The position numbers and the translations under genes were made by a program. The notes under the pieces are model-generated. The model saw only the letters and a list, made by a program, of their open reading frames with translations. It was not told the origin of the DNA and did not search any database. From Chloroflexota bacterium (GTDB taxonomy: Bacteria; Chloroflexota; Anaerolineae; Anaerolineales; Villigracilaceae), in the NCBI GenBank assembly GCA_023459215.1, contig JAEWVF010000045.1:1-38390 (forward strand): a stretch of DNA of 38,390 bases, in the 5' to 3' direction. Of the stretch, positions 8,166-15,159 are shown one piece after another. The number at the start of each line of letters is the position of its first letter. Position 1 is the stretch's first letter.

Positions 8166-8669
8166 ATGGCTCGTTTACAAATTTCACTGTTTCTCTTCCT
8201 GGTTTATCTCGCCCTTTCCACCCGGCCAGACAAGCTGATGGGTGAGCACCCGCACTGGCCCAACCTGGTTTTTGGCGCCCTGGTCGCATACGGGGTCAGC
8301 CTGTTCCTGCCTGTTCGCTCCCGGCCCTTCAACTGGTCGCGAGTCTTGCCCTTCCTGATTGGGATTTTCCGCTACATTCTCTTTGTAATCGTCGATATGT
8401 TCAAAAGCGCCATCCAAACTGCGCAGATTGTGCTCGATCCCAATCTGCCCATCGCCCCCGGCATCATCGCCATCGATTCGGGCTGCGAAAGCGAACTGGC
8501 TACCGCTCTCAGCGCGCACGCAATCACCATCACCCCCGGTGAAATGGTAATCGCCATGGATGAAAAGGGCATCATGTATACCCATACCCTCAATGTCCAC
8601 CGCTCGGCAGAAGCCGCCGAAGAAGCCCAGGCCCTGCGCCGCGATTTGTTGAGCAAGATTGTTGAATAA
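8166..8669 (+). CDS. mrpE: Mrp Na+/H+ antiporter subunit E
   Basis: 167 residues, the usual MrpE length. Two or three N-terminal membrane helices are followed by a cytoplasmic domain with GCESELATALSAHAITITPG (about 108-127) and VHRSAEAAEE, matching family-conserved positions. It helps assemble the complex. It lies 20 bases downstream of mrpD. Confidence 0.95.
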   Translation: MARLQISLFLFLVYLALSTRPDKLMGEHPHWPNLVFGALVAYGVSLFLPVRSRPFNWSRVLPFLIGIFRYILFVIVDMFKSAIQTAQIVLDPNLPIAPGIIAIDSGCESELATALSAHAITITPGEMVIAMDEKGIMYTHTLNVHRSAEAAEEAQALRRDLLSKIVE

Positions 8670-8680
8670 AAGGTGAACCG

Positions 8681-9007
8681 GTGAACGAATTTTCAGCCTT
8701 GATTGATAATATTTTAAGAGTCGTAGCGCTCGGCGCGCTCGCCCTGCATGTGGTTTTCCTTTTCCTGGCCATTTACCGCGCCTGGCGCGGCGAAAACAGC
8801 TTCGACCGCCTGATCGGCCTCGACCTGACCGGCACACTGACCCTGTGTGTCCTGGTGTTGGTTGCTATTGCTCACTCTGCCATTCCAGAGATTCATTTCA
8901 ACCTTGAAGATGCCATTTACATCGATGTTGCCCTGGGGTTGGCCGCCCTCAGCTACATCACAACCATCGCCCTGGCAAAATACATCGTCAATCACAGGAT
9001 GTTCTAA
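8681..9007 (+). CDS. mrpF: Mrp Na+/H+ antiporter subunit F
   Basis: 108 residues with three predicted membrane helices and the family segment RAWRGENSFDRLIGLDLTG (about 29-47). The start is a GTG with AAGGTGAA just upstream. It sits between mrpE and mrpG, 2 bases before the latter, completing the standard order. Confidence 0.92.
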   Translation: MNEFSALIDNILRVVALGALALHVVFLFLAIYRAWRGENSFDRLIGLDLTGTLTLCVLVLVAIAHSAIPEIHFNLEDAIYIDVALGLAALSYITTIALAKYIVNHRMF

Positions 9008-9009
9008 TC

Positions 9010-9369
9010 ATGGATTATCTCCCCCTGTTCATCAAGATTTTCACCATCTTCTTCCTGCTGGTCGGCTCAATTTTCTCGCTGATTGGCATGATCGGCGTTA
9101 CCCGCCTGCCGGATGTCTACACCCGCCTGCACGCCACTGGCAAAGTCAGCGCCTTTGGCGCGGTGCTGCTGCTGGCTGCCGCCGTCCTGATCGTGGATGA
9201 TTTAACCCTCTGGAAAGGCCTGATCCTGATTATTTTCCTGCTGCTGGCCTCGCCGGTGGTCTCGCATGTCATTTCTTCCGCCGCCTACAAATCGGGCGTT
9301 CCCCTCTCGCAGGCATCACGGGACGATCTGGCCAAAGCCCTGCCGCGCGAAGCAGGCAAAGATGTATAG
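9010..9369 (+). CDS. mrpG: Mrp Na+/H+ antiporter subunit G
   Basis: 119 residues, three membrane helices, with the family hallmark IGVTRLPDVYTRLHATGKVS (about 28-47) and SPVVSHVISSAAYKSG near residue 81. It is the last gene of the antiporter operon and is followed by a terminator. Confidence 0.95.
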   Translation: MDYLPLFIKIFTIFFLLVGSIFSLIGMIGVTRLPDVYTRLHATGKVSAFGAVLLLAAAVLIVDDLTLWKGLILIIFLLLASPVVSHVISSAAYKSGVPLSQASRDDLAKALPREAGKDV

Positions 9370-9372
9370 AAT

Positions 9373-9403
9373 AAAAAGCTCGCCTTTTCGGCGAGTTTTT
9401 TAT
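9373..9403. terminator. bidirectional Rho-independent terminator
   Basis: CTCGCC (9379-9384) pairs with GGCGAG (9390-9395), with an A run on the left and a T run on the right. It serves both mrpG and the convergent minus-strand gene ending at 9400. Confidence 0.85.
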
Positions 9404-11220
9404 TCATCCTTGATGCCGTTGACCTCGGCCAGCAGCCCCATCTCTGCCAGGGCCTCCAGGATTTTGGATTCAGCCCCCGGCTTGACCACCGCCGCAGTTG
9501 GCCCGAGCGGCTCGGAAAGGAATCGCCCCGCCTTCGAGTTTTTCAGTTCGCTCATCACCTCCGGCCTGGATACCCTTAAAACGACCAGCCGCTCCAGCCG
9601 GGCCTCGGTTCCGTTAACTTCCCAGCGCTGCAAAGCCTTCACAAACGCCGGCGGGATCGGCCCGGCGGCATTCTTGGCCAGCAAACTGAGCAATTGACTG
9701 GCCTTCAGTCCCTGACTGTGGGCGGCTTTCAACGAATCTGGCGTTACCCGATAGCGGAAGTCCCCGCCTGGCTTGCCATCCTCCCACTCACAAAAACGCG
9801 CAACCTGGTAACGTGCGCTGCGCGCTGTCAAACGCGGAGCGCTGATGCGTCCGTTGGAGCTGACGTTGATTTTGCCGTTCTCCTCGTGAGCCTCGGCCTT
9901 GTCACGCAAGCGGAATGCGCTGACAGGGCCATCCTCCTGCGCCCTGGCCAAATCGGCCAGCCCCAGCCAGTGCAACACCTGAATGAGATGGCGCACCAGC
10001 GCGCCTTCCACCTCGTCCCAGTGGGCAAAACCGCGCAGGTAGAACCCATCAGACTGGCGTTTGATGAACCAGGTGTCATACTCGCCGCCCTGACGCTGGA
10101 AATCGGGCTGGGCGGTCTTCAGATCGCGGATGAAAGCGGTCAGGCTCCACCATTGCCCATGCGGCACAAGCGCGAATTGATCCAGCAGGAAAGTGCGGGT
10201 TGCCAGCGGATCGTTGCGCCAGCCGCCCTCACAGAGCAGGCCGGGAATCTGGCGCAGGTCGTTCATCTCCGGGCTGGCGCGCCAGGCGTCCGCAAACCGC
10301 GCCAGCGCCTCGGGGCGGGGCGCTTCGAAGAAGGCCTTCAGCGTTTCGGGGTTCAAGGTCCAGACCTCAGCGGCGGGGTCGGCCTCAGCCTGGGCCGGGC
10401 TGATGAAACGGGAGGCGGTTAACAGTCCCAGGACGAACGGACGGTGTACGTCCAGGGCCGGAATCTCCCGTTCGGTGCGCAGGGCAGCCAGCAGCGTGGT
10501 AATCTCATCCAACAAACCATCTGAAGCGGGCTGCGGGATGGATTTTTCCGCCGGGGTGGCCGGACGGCCCAGCGGTTTGTCTCCGACTGCATCAGGCCTG
10601 GCTTTGCGCGAGGCGCTTTTCTGCGTTTCAACGGTGCGCACGGTTGGCTGGGCCGGTTCCGGCTCGAAATCCGCAGCCCAAGGCTCATCCGCGGCGGGAA
10701 GGTCTGCTTCATCTTCGCTGCCGACAGCAACGCTGACAACCGGCTCCGGTTCCTCGGCTTCAAAATCGCCTGCATCGCTCTTAAAACCGATAAATTCAAG
10801 CGCTTCGAACAAATCAGCCGGGATAAAAGCAAATTCCTGCAATCCTTTTTCGGTTTCGAAGAATGCGCGCGCCAACAAGGCGCGATACCAGAGCGTCTCG
10901 GTGGCCGAGATGGGTTTCAGGTGCGGTTTCTCACGGTCGCGTTTGCCGGGGCCCATCTCGCGCAGTTCGCCAAAACGACGGGTAAAAACTTCCCAGGGCA
11001 GGCGCCCGGAGGCATCGGCCAATGCGCCCAGGGCGGTTTGGGCCGCATCAGGCAGGGTGCTGATAATTTCTTCGAGCAGTTCGGCGTCGCACAACGTCGA
11101 GGCCAGTTCGGCAACCGCTTTGGCTGGTTCGGTCGAGGTCAGTTCAACACCCCAGAAGGTGGCAACAATGCGCAGATAGCCAAGATCGTTATCAGGAAGG
11201 GTCTTTTCGAGAATATGCAT
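9400..11220 (-). CDS. unknown protein with two structured regions and an acidic/Pro-rich linker
   Basis: 606 residues; no confident family. The first ~150 residues look helical and winged-helix-like (LPDAAQTALGALADASGRLP, then a WEVFTRRFGEL segment), resembling the N-terminal modules of helicase-associated proteins (XPB/Ssl2 N-terminal type); this is a tentative resemblance. Residues ~160-265 are low complexity, acidic then basic (EAEEPEP, SASRKARP). The rest is a second folded region with several WWSLTAFIRDLK and WLGLADLARA helices. No membrane helix or signal peptide, so it is probably cytosolic and possibly DNA-associated. On the minus strand TTGCTA (11256-11251) and TAGAAT (11232-11227), 18 bases apart, put the transcript start at the ATG, with no Shine-Dalgarno. 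Confidence 0.75.
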   Translation of the reverse strand: MHILEKTLPDNDLGYLRIVATFWGVELTSTEPAKAVAELASTLCDAELLEEIISTLPDAAQTALGALADASGRLPWEVFTRRFGELREMGPGKRDREKPHLKPISATETLWYRALLARAFFETEKGLQEFAFIPADLFEALEFIGFKSDAGDFEAEEPEPVVSVAVGSEDEADLPAADEPWAADFEPEPAQPTVRTVETQKSASRKARPDAVGDKPLGRPATPAEKSIPQPASDGLLDEITTLLAALRTEREIPALDVHRPFVLGLLTASRFISPAQAEADPAAEVWTLNPETLKAFFEAPRPEALARFADAWRASPEMNDLRQIPGLLCEGGWRNDPLATRTFLLDQFALVPHGQWWSLTAFIRDLKTAQPDFQRQGGEYDTWFIKRQSDGFYLRGFAHWDEVEGALVRHLIQVLHWLGLADLARAQEDGPVSAFRLRDKAEAHEENGKINVSSNGRISAPRLTARSARYQVARFCEWEDGKPGGDFRYRVTPDSLKAAHSQGLKASQLLSLLAKNAAGPIPPAFVKALQRWEVNGTEARLERLVVLRVSRPEVMSELKNSKAGRFLSEPLGPTAAVVKPGAESKILEALAEMGLLAEVNGIKDE

Positions 11221-11226
11221 ATTGCA

Positions 11227-11256
11227 ATTCTAAGTCGTTTTGTGTCAAAATAGCAA
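11227..11256 (-). promoter_or_regulatory. putative leaderless promoter of the 606-residue gene
   Basis: Reading the minus strand, TTGCTA (-35) and TAGAAT (-10) are 18 bases apart, and the -10 ends 6 bases before the ATG at 11220. Confidence 0.45.
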
Positions 11257-11295
11257 TAAATCTTTTCAATGTTTTGCAATCGTACAAATGGGGGA

Positions 11296-11324
11296 GTGAC
11301 CTTGCAAACTTGTCAGGTTATAGT
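11296..11324 (+). promoter_or_regulatory. putative promoter of the SUMF1-type lipoprotein gene
   Basis: GTGACC and TATAGT are separated by 17 bases, with a predicted start near 11331. A strong AAGGAGG (11342-11348) precedes the ATG at 11354. Confidence 0.5.
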
Positions 11325-11353
11325 GAAAAATAATTCAAACTAAGGAGGCACCT

Positions 11354-12313
11354 ATGAAACGAGTATTTCCCATCCTTATCATTCTGGTATTTGTGTTGAG
11401 CGCGTGCGGTCTGCCAGGCTTTGACGCTGCGCCGACGGCCATCAGCTTGCCCACCGCTGCCCCCACCGAAGAAGTGGCTGTTGCTGAAGCGACCGAAGCT
11501 GTGGTTGCCCCCGGAGAAGATACCGCCGAACTTGGCGATGAAAAAGTCTCTGATGTGGATGGCATGATCCAGGTCTTCATCCCCTCGGGAAAATTCCGCA
11601 TGGGCGGCGTCGATGAGAATGCCATCGATGATGAAAAACCGGCCCACTCCGTGGAATTGTCCGGCTACTGGCTGGATAAGGTCGAAGTCACCAACGCCAT
11701 GTATATCCTGTGCGTGAATGCCGGTGCGTGCGAAATTCCGCGTGAAATCAAGTCTGCTTCGCGCCCGAAATACTTCGGCAATGAAGAATTCAACGATTTC
11801 CCGGTGATTTATGTGACCCATGAAGATGCCGTGAACTACTGCACCTGGGCCGGACGCCGCCTGCCGACCGAGGCTGAGTGGGAATACGCCGCCCGCGGCA
11901 GCGGGATGGACTTCCGCACCTTCCCCTGGGGCGATGATGTTCCCAGCGAAGCGCTGACCAATTTTGATTACAAACTGCGCGATACACAGCGCGTCGGTTC
12001 CTACCCGAACGGCGCCAGCCCCTTCGGCATCCTCGATATGGCCGGGAACGTCTGGGAATGGACCGCGGACTACTACAAAGAAAATTATTACGCCGAATCT
12101 CCCGAGTTGAACCCGATGGGTCCCGATAACTTTGGGGTGAACGGCAAACGCGTTGTCATCCGCGGCGGTTCGTGGGCCGACGGGTTCAAGGAATTGCGCG
12201 TTTCGAACCGCGGATTCCTGCTCTCGCCTGACCGCACCCTCGATAAAACTTCCGAGCGCTACAAAGGTGAAGCCAACGAGTTTGTCGGTTTCCGCTGCGC
12301 TCAAGGCCAGTAA
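11354..12313 (+). CDS. SUMF1/FGE-sulfatase-domain lipoprotein
   Basis: 319 residues. The N-terminus MKRVFPILIILVFVLSAC is a lipoprotein signal with the lipidated Cys at 18, so the protein is anchored outside the membrane. After a Thr/Glu-rich spacer (~20-70), the rest is the formylglycine-generating-enzyme fold: MGGVDENA near 83, GRRLPTEAEWEYAARG near 168, GNVWEWTADYY near 230, RGGSWADG near 270 and a terminal GFRCAQ. In bacteria most members are not sulfatase activators but substrate-binding or iron/copper oxidase-like relatives, and no sulfatase gene is nearby, so the reaction is unknown. It is a single-gene unit between its own promoter and terminator. Confidence 0.88.
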   Translation: MKRVFPILIILVFVLSACGLPGFDAAPTAISLPTAAPTEEVAVAEATEAVVAPGEDTAELGDEKVSDVDGMIQVFIPSGKFRMGGVDENAIDDEKPAHSVELSGYWLDKVEVTNAMYILCVNAGACEIPREIKSASRPKYFGNEEFNDFPVIYVTHEDAVNYCTWAGRRLPTEAEWEYAARGSGMDFRTFPWGDDVPSEALTNFDYKLRDTQRVGSYPNGASPFGILDMAGNVWEWTADYYKENYYAESPELNPMGPDNFGVNGKRVVIRGGSWADGFKELRVSNRGFLLSPDRTLDKTSERYKGEANEFVGFRCAQGQ

Positions 12314-12336
12314 ACCTATCCGTTTCAGCACCAACG

Positions 12337-12371
12337 CCGACCCGATACAACAGGTATCGGGTCGGTTTTTG
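12337..12371 (+). terminator. Rho-independent terminator after the SUMF1 lipoprotein
   Basis: A perfect 12-bp stem (12337-12348 with 12354-12365, loop AACAG) followed by TTTTTGTTT, 24 bases after the stop. Confidence 0.93.
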
Positions 12372-12386
12372 TTTCCCAGCCATCCT

Positions 12387-12415
12387 TTGACGTTGACCCA
12401 ATCCTGTGGTAATAT
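12387..12415 (+). promoter_or_regulatory. metK promoter
   Basis: TTGACG (12387-12392) and TAATAT (12410-12415) with a 17-base spacer, giving a start near 12422, about 26 bases before the riboswitch. Confidence 0.75.
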
Positions 12416-12445
12416 CGCCAAACAATTCAATAGCCCCTAATACGG

Positions 12446-12556
12446 CACTCTTATCCAGAGAGGCGGAGGGACCGGCCCGACGAAGCCTCGACAACCGGCT
12501 GACCTAGTGTCAGACACGGTGCCAATTCCGGCAGAGACATCTGGGAGATGAGAGGG
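12446..12556 (+). ncRNA. SAM-I riboswitch (S box)
   Basis: The segment carries the S-box core: CTTATCCAGAGAGGCGGAGG, then GACCGGCCC, GAAGCC, ACAACC, CGGTGCCAATTCC and GAGATGAGAG. The outer stem P1 forms between 12448-12455 and 12547-12554. The aptamer binds S-adenosylmethionine and here precedes metK, the SAM synthetase, so the product would shut down its own synthesis. Confidence 0.97.
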
Positions 12557-12572
12557 CGTCCGCGTTTTTCGC

Positions 12573-12614
12573 AATTGCCCTTTCAGTTTGACCGGAAGGG
12601 GCAATTTCATTTTT
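12573..12614 (+). terminator. SAM riboswitch expression-platform terminator
   Basis: AATTGCCC (from 12573) pairs with GGGCAATT (to 12606) around a loop containing CAGTTTGACC, followed by a T-rich tail to 12614, directly before the metK ribosome binding site. It is the likely OFF structure formed when SAM is bound. Confidence 0.75.
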
Positions 12615-12630
12615 AAAGGAGAAACAAAAA

Positions 12631-13842
12631 ATGAGCATTACCTTCATGACCTCGCCCAAACTGATGTTTACATCCGAATCGGTTTCTGAGGGTCACCCCG
12701 ACAAGCTGTGTGACCAAATTTCAGATGCCGTGCTGGATGCCTGCCTCGCGCAGGATCCGCGCTCACGTGTGGCTTGCGAAACCGCCACCAAGACCGGGTT
12801 CGTCGTTTTGTTGGGTGAAATTACCACCAACGCCAATTTCAATTACGACGAATTGGCGCGCAAGGTCATCAATGAAATTGGATACGATGCTTCAGAGAAA
12901 GGCTTTGATGGCAATTCCTGCGGCGTGCTCGTGGCGATTGCCAAACAATCCGGCGATATCGCCATGGGCGTGGATAAAGCCCTCGAAGCCAAATCGGGCG
13001 AGATGACCGAAGCGGAAATCGAAGCCATTGGCGCTGGCGACCAGGGTATGATGTTCGGTTATGCCTGCAACGAAACCCCCACCCTGATGCCGCTGCCCAT
13101 CTACCTGTCGCACAAACTCGTCCGCCGCCAGAGCGAAGTCCGCAAAAATGGGACCCTGCCCTGGCTGCGTCCGGACGCCAAAAGCCAGGTAACGGTTGAA
13201 TATTCCTACGGCAAGCCGAAACGGATCGATACCGTGCTGATCTCCACCCAGCATGCCCCTGAAATTTCTCAGGAAGAAATCCGCGCTGAAGTAATCAAGC
13301 ATATCATCGACCCGATCATCCCCGCCGAACTGCGCGATGCCGAGATGAAAATCTACGTCAACCCCACTGGTCGCTTCGTCATCGGCGGCCCGCAGGGCGA
13401 CGCCGGCCTGACCGGTCGCAAAATCATCGTCGATACCTACGGCGGCATGGGTCGGCATGGCGGCGGCGCTTTCTCGGGCAAAGATCCGACAAAGGTCGAC
13501 CGCTCCGCCGCTTACGCTGCCCGCTGGGCGGCCAAGAACGTTGTGGCCGCCGGCCTGGCCGACCGCTGTGAAATTCAGGTTGCCTACGCCATCGGCGTGG
13601 CCCACCCGCTCTCGGTCAACGTTGAAACCTTCGGCACTGGCAAGATCGGCGACGAGAAAATCGCCGAACTGGTGCAGGCCCATTTCGACCTGCGCCCCGG
13701 CGCCATCATCCGCGACCTGAACCTGCGCCGCCCAATCTACCGCCAAACCGCGGCTTACGGCCACTTTGGCCGCGACGATGTCCAGCTCCCCTGGGAAAAC
13801 ACCGACCGCGCCGAAGCCCTACGCAAAGCCGCCGGCCTGTAA
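12631..13842 (+). CDS. metK: S-adenosylmethionine synthetase
   Basis: 403 residues, full length for the family. It makes SAM from methionine and ATP in the cytosol. Diagnostic motifs are SVSEGHPDKLCDQISDAVLD (residues ~18-37), GAGDQGMMFGYA (~132) and the phosphate-binding GGGAFSGKDPTKVDRSAAYA (~276). AAAGGAG at 12615-12621 precedes the ATG; a second in-frame ATG five codons later is possible. Controlled by the SAM-I riboswitch upstream and ended by a strong terminator downstream, so it is transcribed alone. Confidence 0.98.
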   Translation: MSITFMTSPKLMFTSESVSEGHPDKLCDQISDAVLDACLAQDPRSRVACETATKTGFVVLLGEITTNANFNYDELARKVINEIGYDASEKGFDGNSCGVLVAIAKQSGDIAMGVDKALEAKSGEMTEAEIEAIGAGDQGMMFGYACNETPTLMPLPIYLSHKLVRRQSEVRKNGTLPWLRPDAKSQVTVEYSYGKPKRIDTVLISTQHAPEISQEEIRAEVIKHIIDPIIPAELRDAEMKIYVNPTGRFVIGGPQGDAGLTGRKIIVDTYGGMGRHGGGAFSGKDPTKVDRSAAYAARWAAKNVVAAGLADRCEIQVAYAIGVAHPLSVNVETFGTGKIGDEKIAELVQAHFDLRPGAIIRDLNLRRPIYRQTAAYGHFGRDDVQLPWENTDRAEALRKAAGL

Positions 13843-13860
13843 CAACCATTCGTTCGTCCG

Positions 13861-13890
13861 CATCCCCGCCACCAGCGGGGATGTTTTTTT
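13861..13890 (+). terminator. metK Rho-independent terminator
   Basis: CATCCCCGC (13861-13869) pairs with GCGGGGATG (13875-13883), followed by seven T. An upstream in-frame ATG of the next gene (13881) lies inside this hairpin and is not a real start. Confidence 0.95.
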
Positions 13891-13909
13891 CTGGTAGACT
13901 TATCGTGGC

Positions 13910-13963
13910 GTGGGATACCATCCCGCAAACTGCTCGCAAAACAAAGCGGGATAACATCCCGCT
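13910..13963 (+). repeat. two related dyads upstream of the Trx-VKOR gene
   Basis: GGGAT-ACC-ATCCC (13912-13924) and the longer AGCGGGAT-AAC-ATCCCGCT (13945-13963) share the arrangement GGGATAnCATCCCGC. They lie in the leader of the next gene, 22 and 61 bases before its ATG. They could be a dimeric repressor's paired operators, RNA hairpins, or copies of a small dispersed repeat. Confidence 0.5.
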
Positions 13964-13985
13964 CTACGAAGCTACGAGGCCCATC

Positions 13986-15050
13986 ATGACCAGAAAAATC
14001 CTGCTTGCCATCCTGCTGCTCGCCCTATTCGCCACCCCCGCCCAGGCCCAAACCGCAGAAGCGCCCATCGTCCACGCAGTCATGTTCTGGATGTCCGGCT
14101 GCAAGCGCTGCGAACAAACCATCAGCCTGACGCTGCCGCCCATCCGCGAACAATACGGGGCGCAGCTCGACCTGCAACTCATCCAAATCTACAGCATAGA
14201 GCACATTGACGCGCTTTATGCCCTGGGCAAAAGTTACGGCATCCCCAAGCATCTGGTCGGCGTGCCTTTCCTGGTGATTGGCGACCAGCCGCTGGTAGGC
14301 TACGACCAGGTCCGGCTCAAATTGCCCGGATTAATCGATGGGCACCTCGCTGCTGGCGGGGTGGATTTGCCCGAGCGGCCTGAGTTACAGGCTTTGCTGG
14401 ATTTGACCACCACACCGGCAGACTCCCCGACGCTGGCTCCCGGCCCGATGGATTTTCCCGAGGCTGCAAATCAGGAAACCAAAGACGACGGGTTCCTGCT
14501 GGCGATAATTGTCTTGGCTGGCATGGCGATAGCCCTGCTGTATGCGATTGCGCGACTCTTGTTTGTGATGTTCTCGGGGAAAATTCCAGCCACGCCGCCC
14601 GCCTGGGTTATCGACTGGGTCATCCCGGCCCTGTCGCTTATCGGACTGCTGGTGGCTGGCTACCTTTCCTACATCGAAATAACCCTTTCGCAAGCCTTTT
14701 GCGGCCCGGTCGGCAATTGCAACGCGGTGCAAGCCAGTTCCTATGCCCGGATTTTTGGCATCCTGCCGGTCGGCGTTCTGGGCGGAGTCGGGTACCTGGC
14801 GATCCTGCTGGCCTGGTGGACCAACCGCCAACACTGGGGGCTGATTTCAACCTACGCGCCCCTGGCCCTGTTCAGCATGGCACTCTTCGGCACAATCTTT
14901 TCCACTTACCTGACCTACCTCGAACCCTTTGTGATTAAAGCCGTTTGCATCTGGTGCGTTACTTCCGCCATCCTGATCACCCTGATCATGCTGGCCTCGC
15001 TCCCGGCTGCATTAAGAACCCTGCCGGCCGAAGATTCTGACAACAAATAG
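13986..15050 (+). CDS. exported thioredoxin-like domain fused to vitamin K epoxide reductase (VKOR) membrane domain
   Basis: 354 residues from the ATG at 13986. Residues 1-22 are a signal peptide. A thioredoxin-like domain follows with FWMSGCKRCEQ (Cys39 and Cys42). A membrane helix at about 175-197 leads to a VKOR domain (~205-350) with the loop cysteine pair C239/C245 (CGPVGNC) and the active-site CIWC (C321/C324). VKOR passes electrons from newly formed disulfides to quinone, and the Trx-like partner is the direct dithiol oxidant, so the fusion makes disulfide bonds in exported proteins. Most fusions put the Trx domain at the C-terminus; here it is N-terminal. Chloroflexota lack an obvious DsbA/DsbB here, which fits. 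Confidence 0.88.
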   Translation: MTRKILLAILLLALFATPAQAQTAEAPIVHAVMFWMSGCKRCEQTISLTLPPIREQYGAQLDLQLIQIYSIEHIDALYALGKSYGIPKHLVGVPFLVIGDQPLVGYDQVRLKLPGLIDGHLAAGGVDLPERPELQALLDLTTTPADSPTLAPGPMDFPEAANQETKDDGFLLAIIVLAGMAIALLYAIARLLFVMFSGKIPATPPAWVIDWVIPALSLIGLLVAGYLSYIEITLSQAFCGPVGNCNAVQASSYARIFGILPVGVLGGVGYLAILLAWWTNRQHWGLISTYAPLALFSMALFGTIFSTYLTYLEPFVIKAVCIWCVTSAILITLIMLASLPAALRTLPAEDSDNK

Positions 15051-15065
15051 ACGCCACAAACAAAC

Positions 15066-15083
15066 CAATTGTATGGGCAATTG
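15066..15083 (+). promoter_or_regulatory. CAATTG-N6-CAATTG dyad over the -35 of the CHAT-SIR2 gene
   Basis: Two palindromic CAATTG elements (15066-15071 and 15078-15083) flank TATGGG and overlap the first half of the -35 box, a reasonable position for a repressor site. Function is inferred only from placement. Confidence 0.4.
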
Positions 15084-15109
15084 CAATCACCTTTTTAATT
15101 TCGTATAAT
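15081..15109 (+). promoter_or_regulatory. strong promoter of the CHAT-SIR2/STAND cassette
   Basis: TTGCAA (15081-15086) and a perfect TATAAT (15104-15109) are separated by 17 bases, with a predicted start near 15116, 44 bases before the ATG. Confidence 0.8.
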
Positions 15110-15159
15110 GTCCTTATCAATCAGGCAATTTCTGTCCAAATTCGCGCAAAAACACAGGG

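Noticed and set aside
11354..12313. True sulfatase-activating formylglycine-generating enzyme
   Set aside because: It is a lipoprotein with no sulfatase gene nearby, so only the fold is claimed.
13881..13985. 35-residue extension of the Trx-VKOR protein
   Set aside because: It starts in the metK terminator and has no signal-peptide character; the signal peptide begins at 13986.
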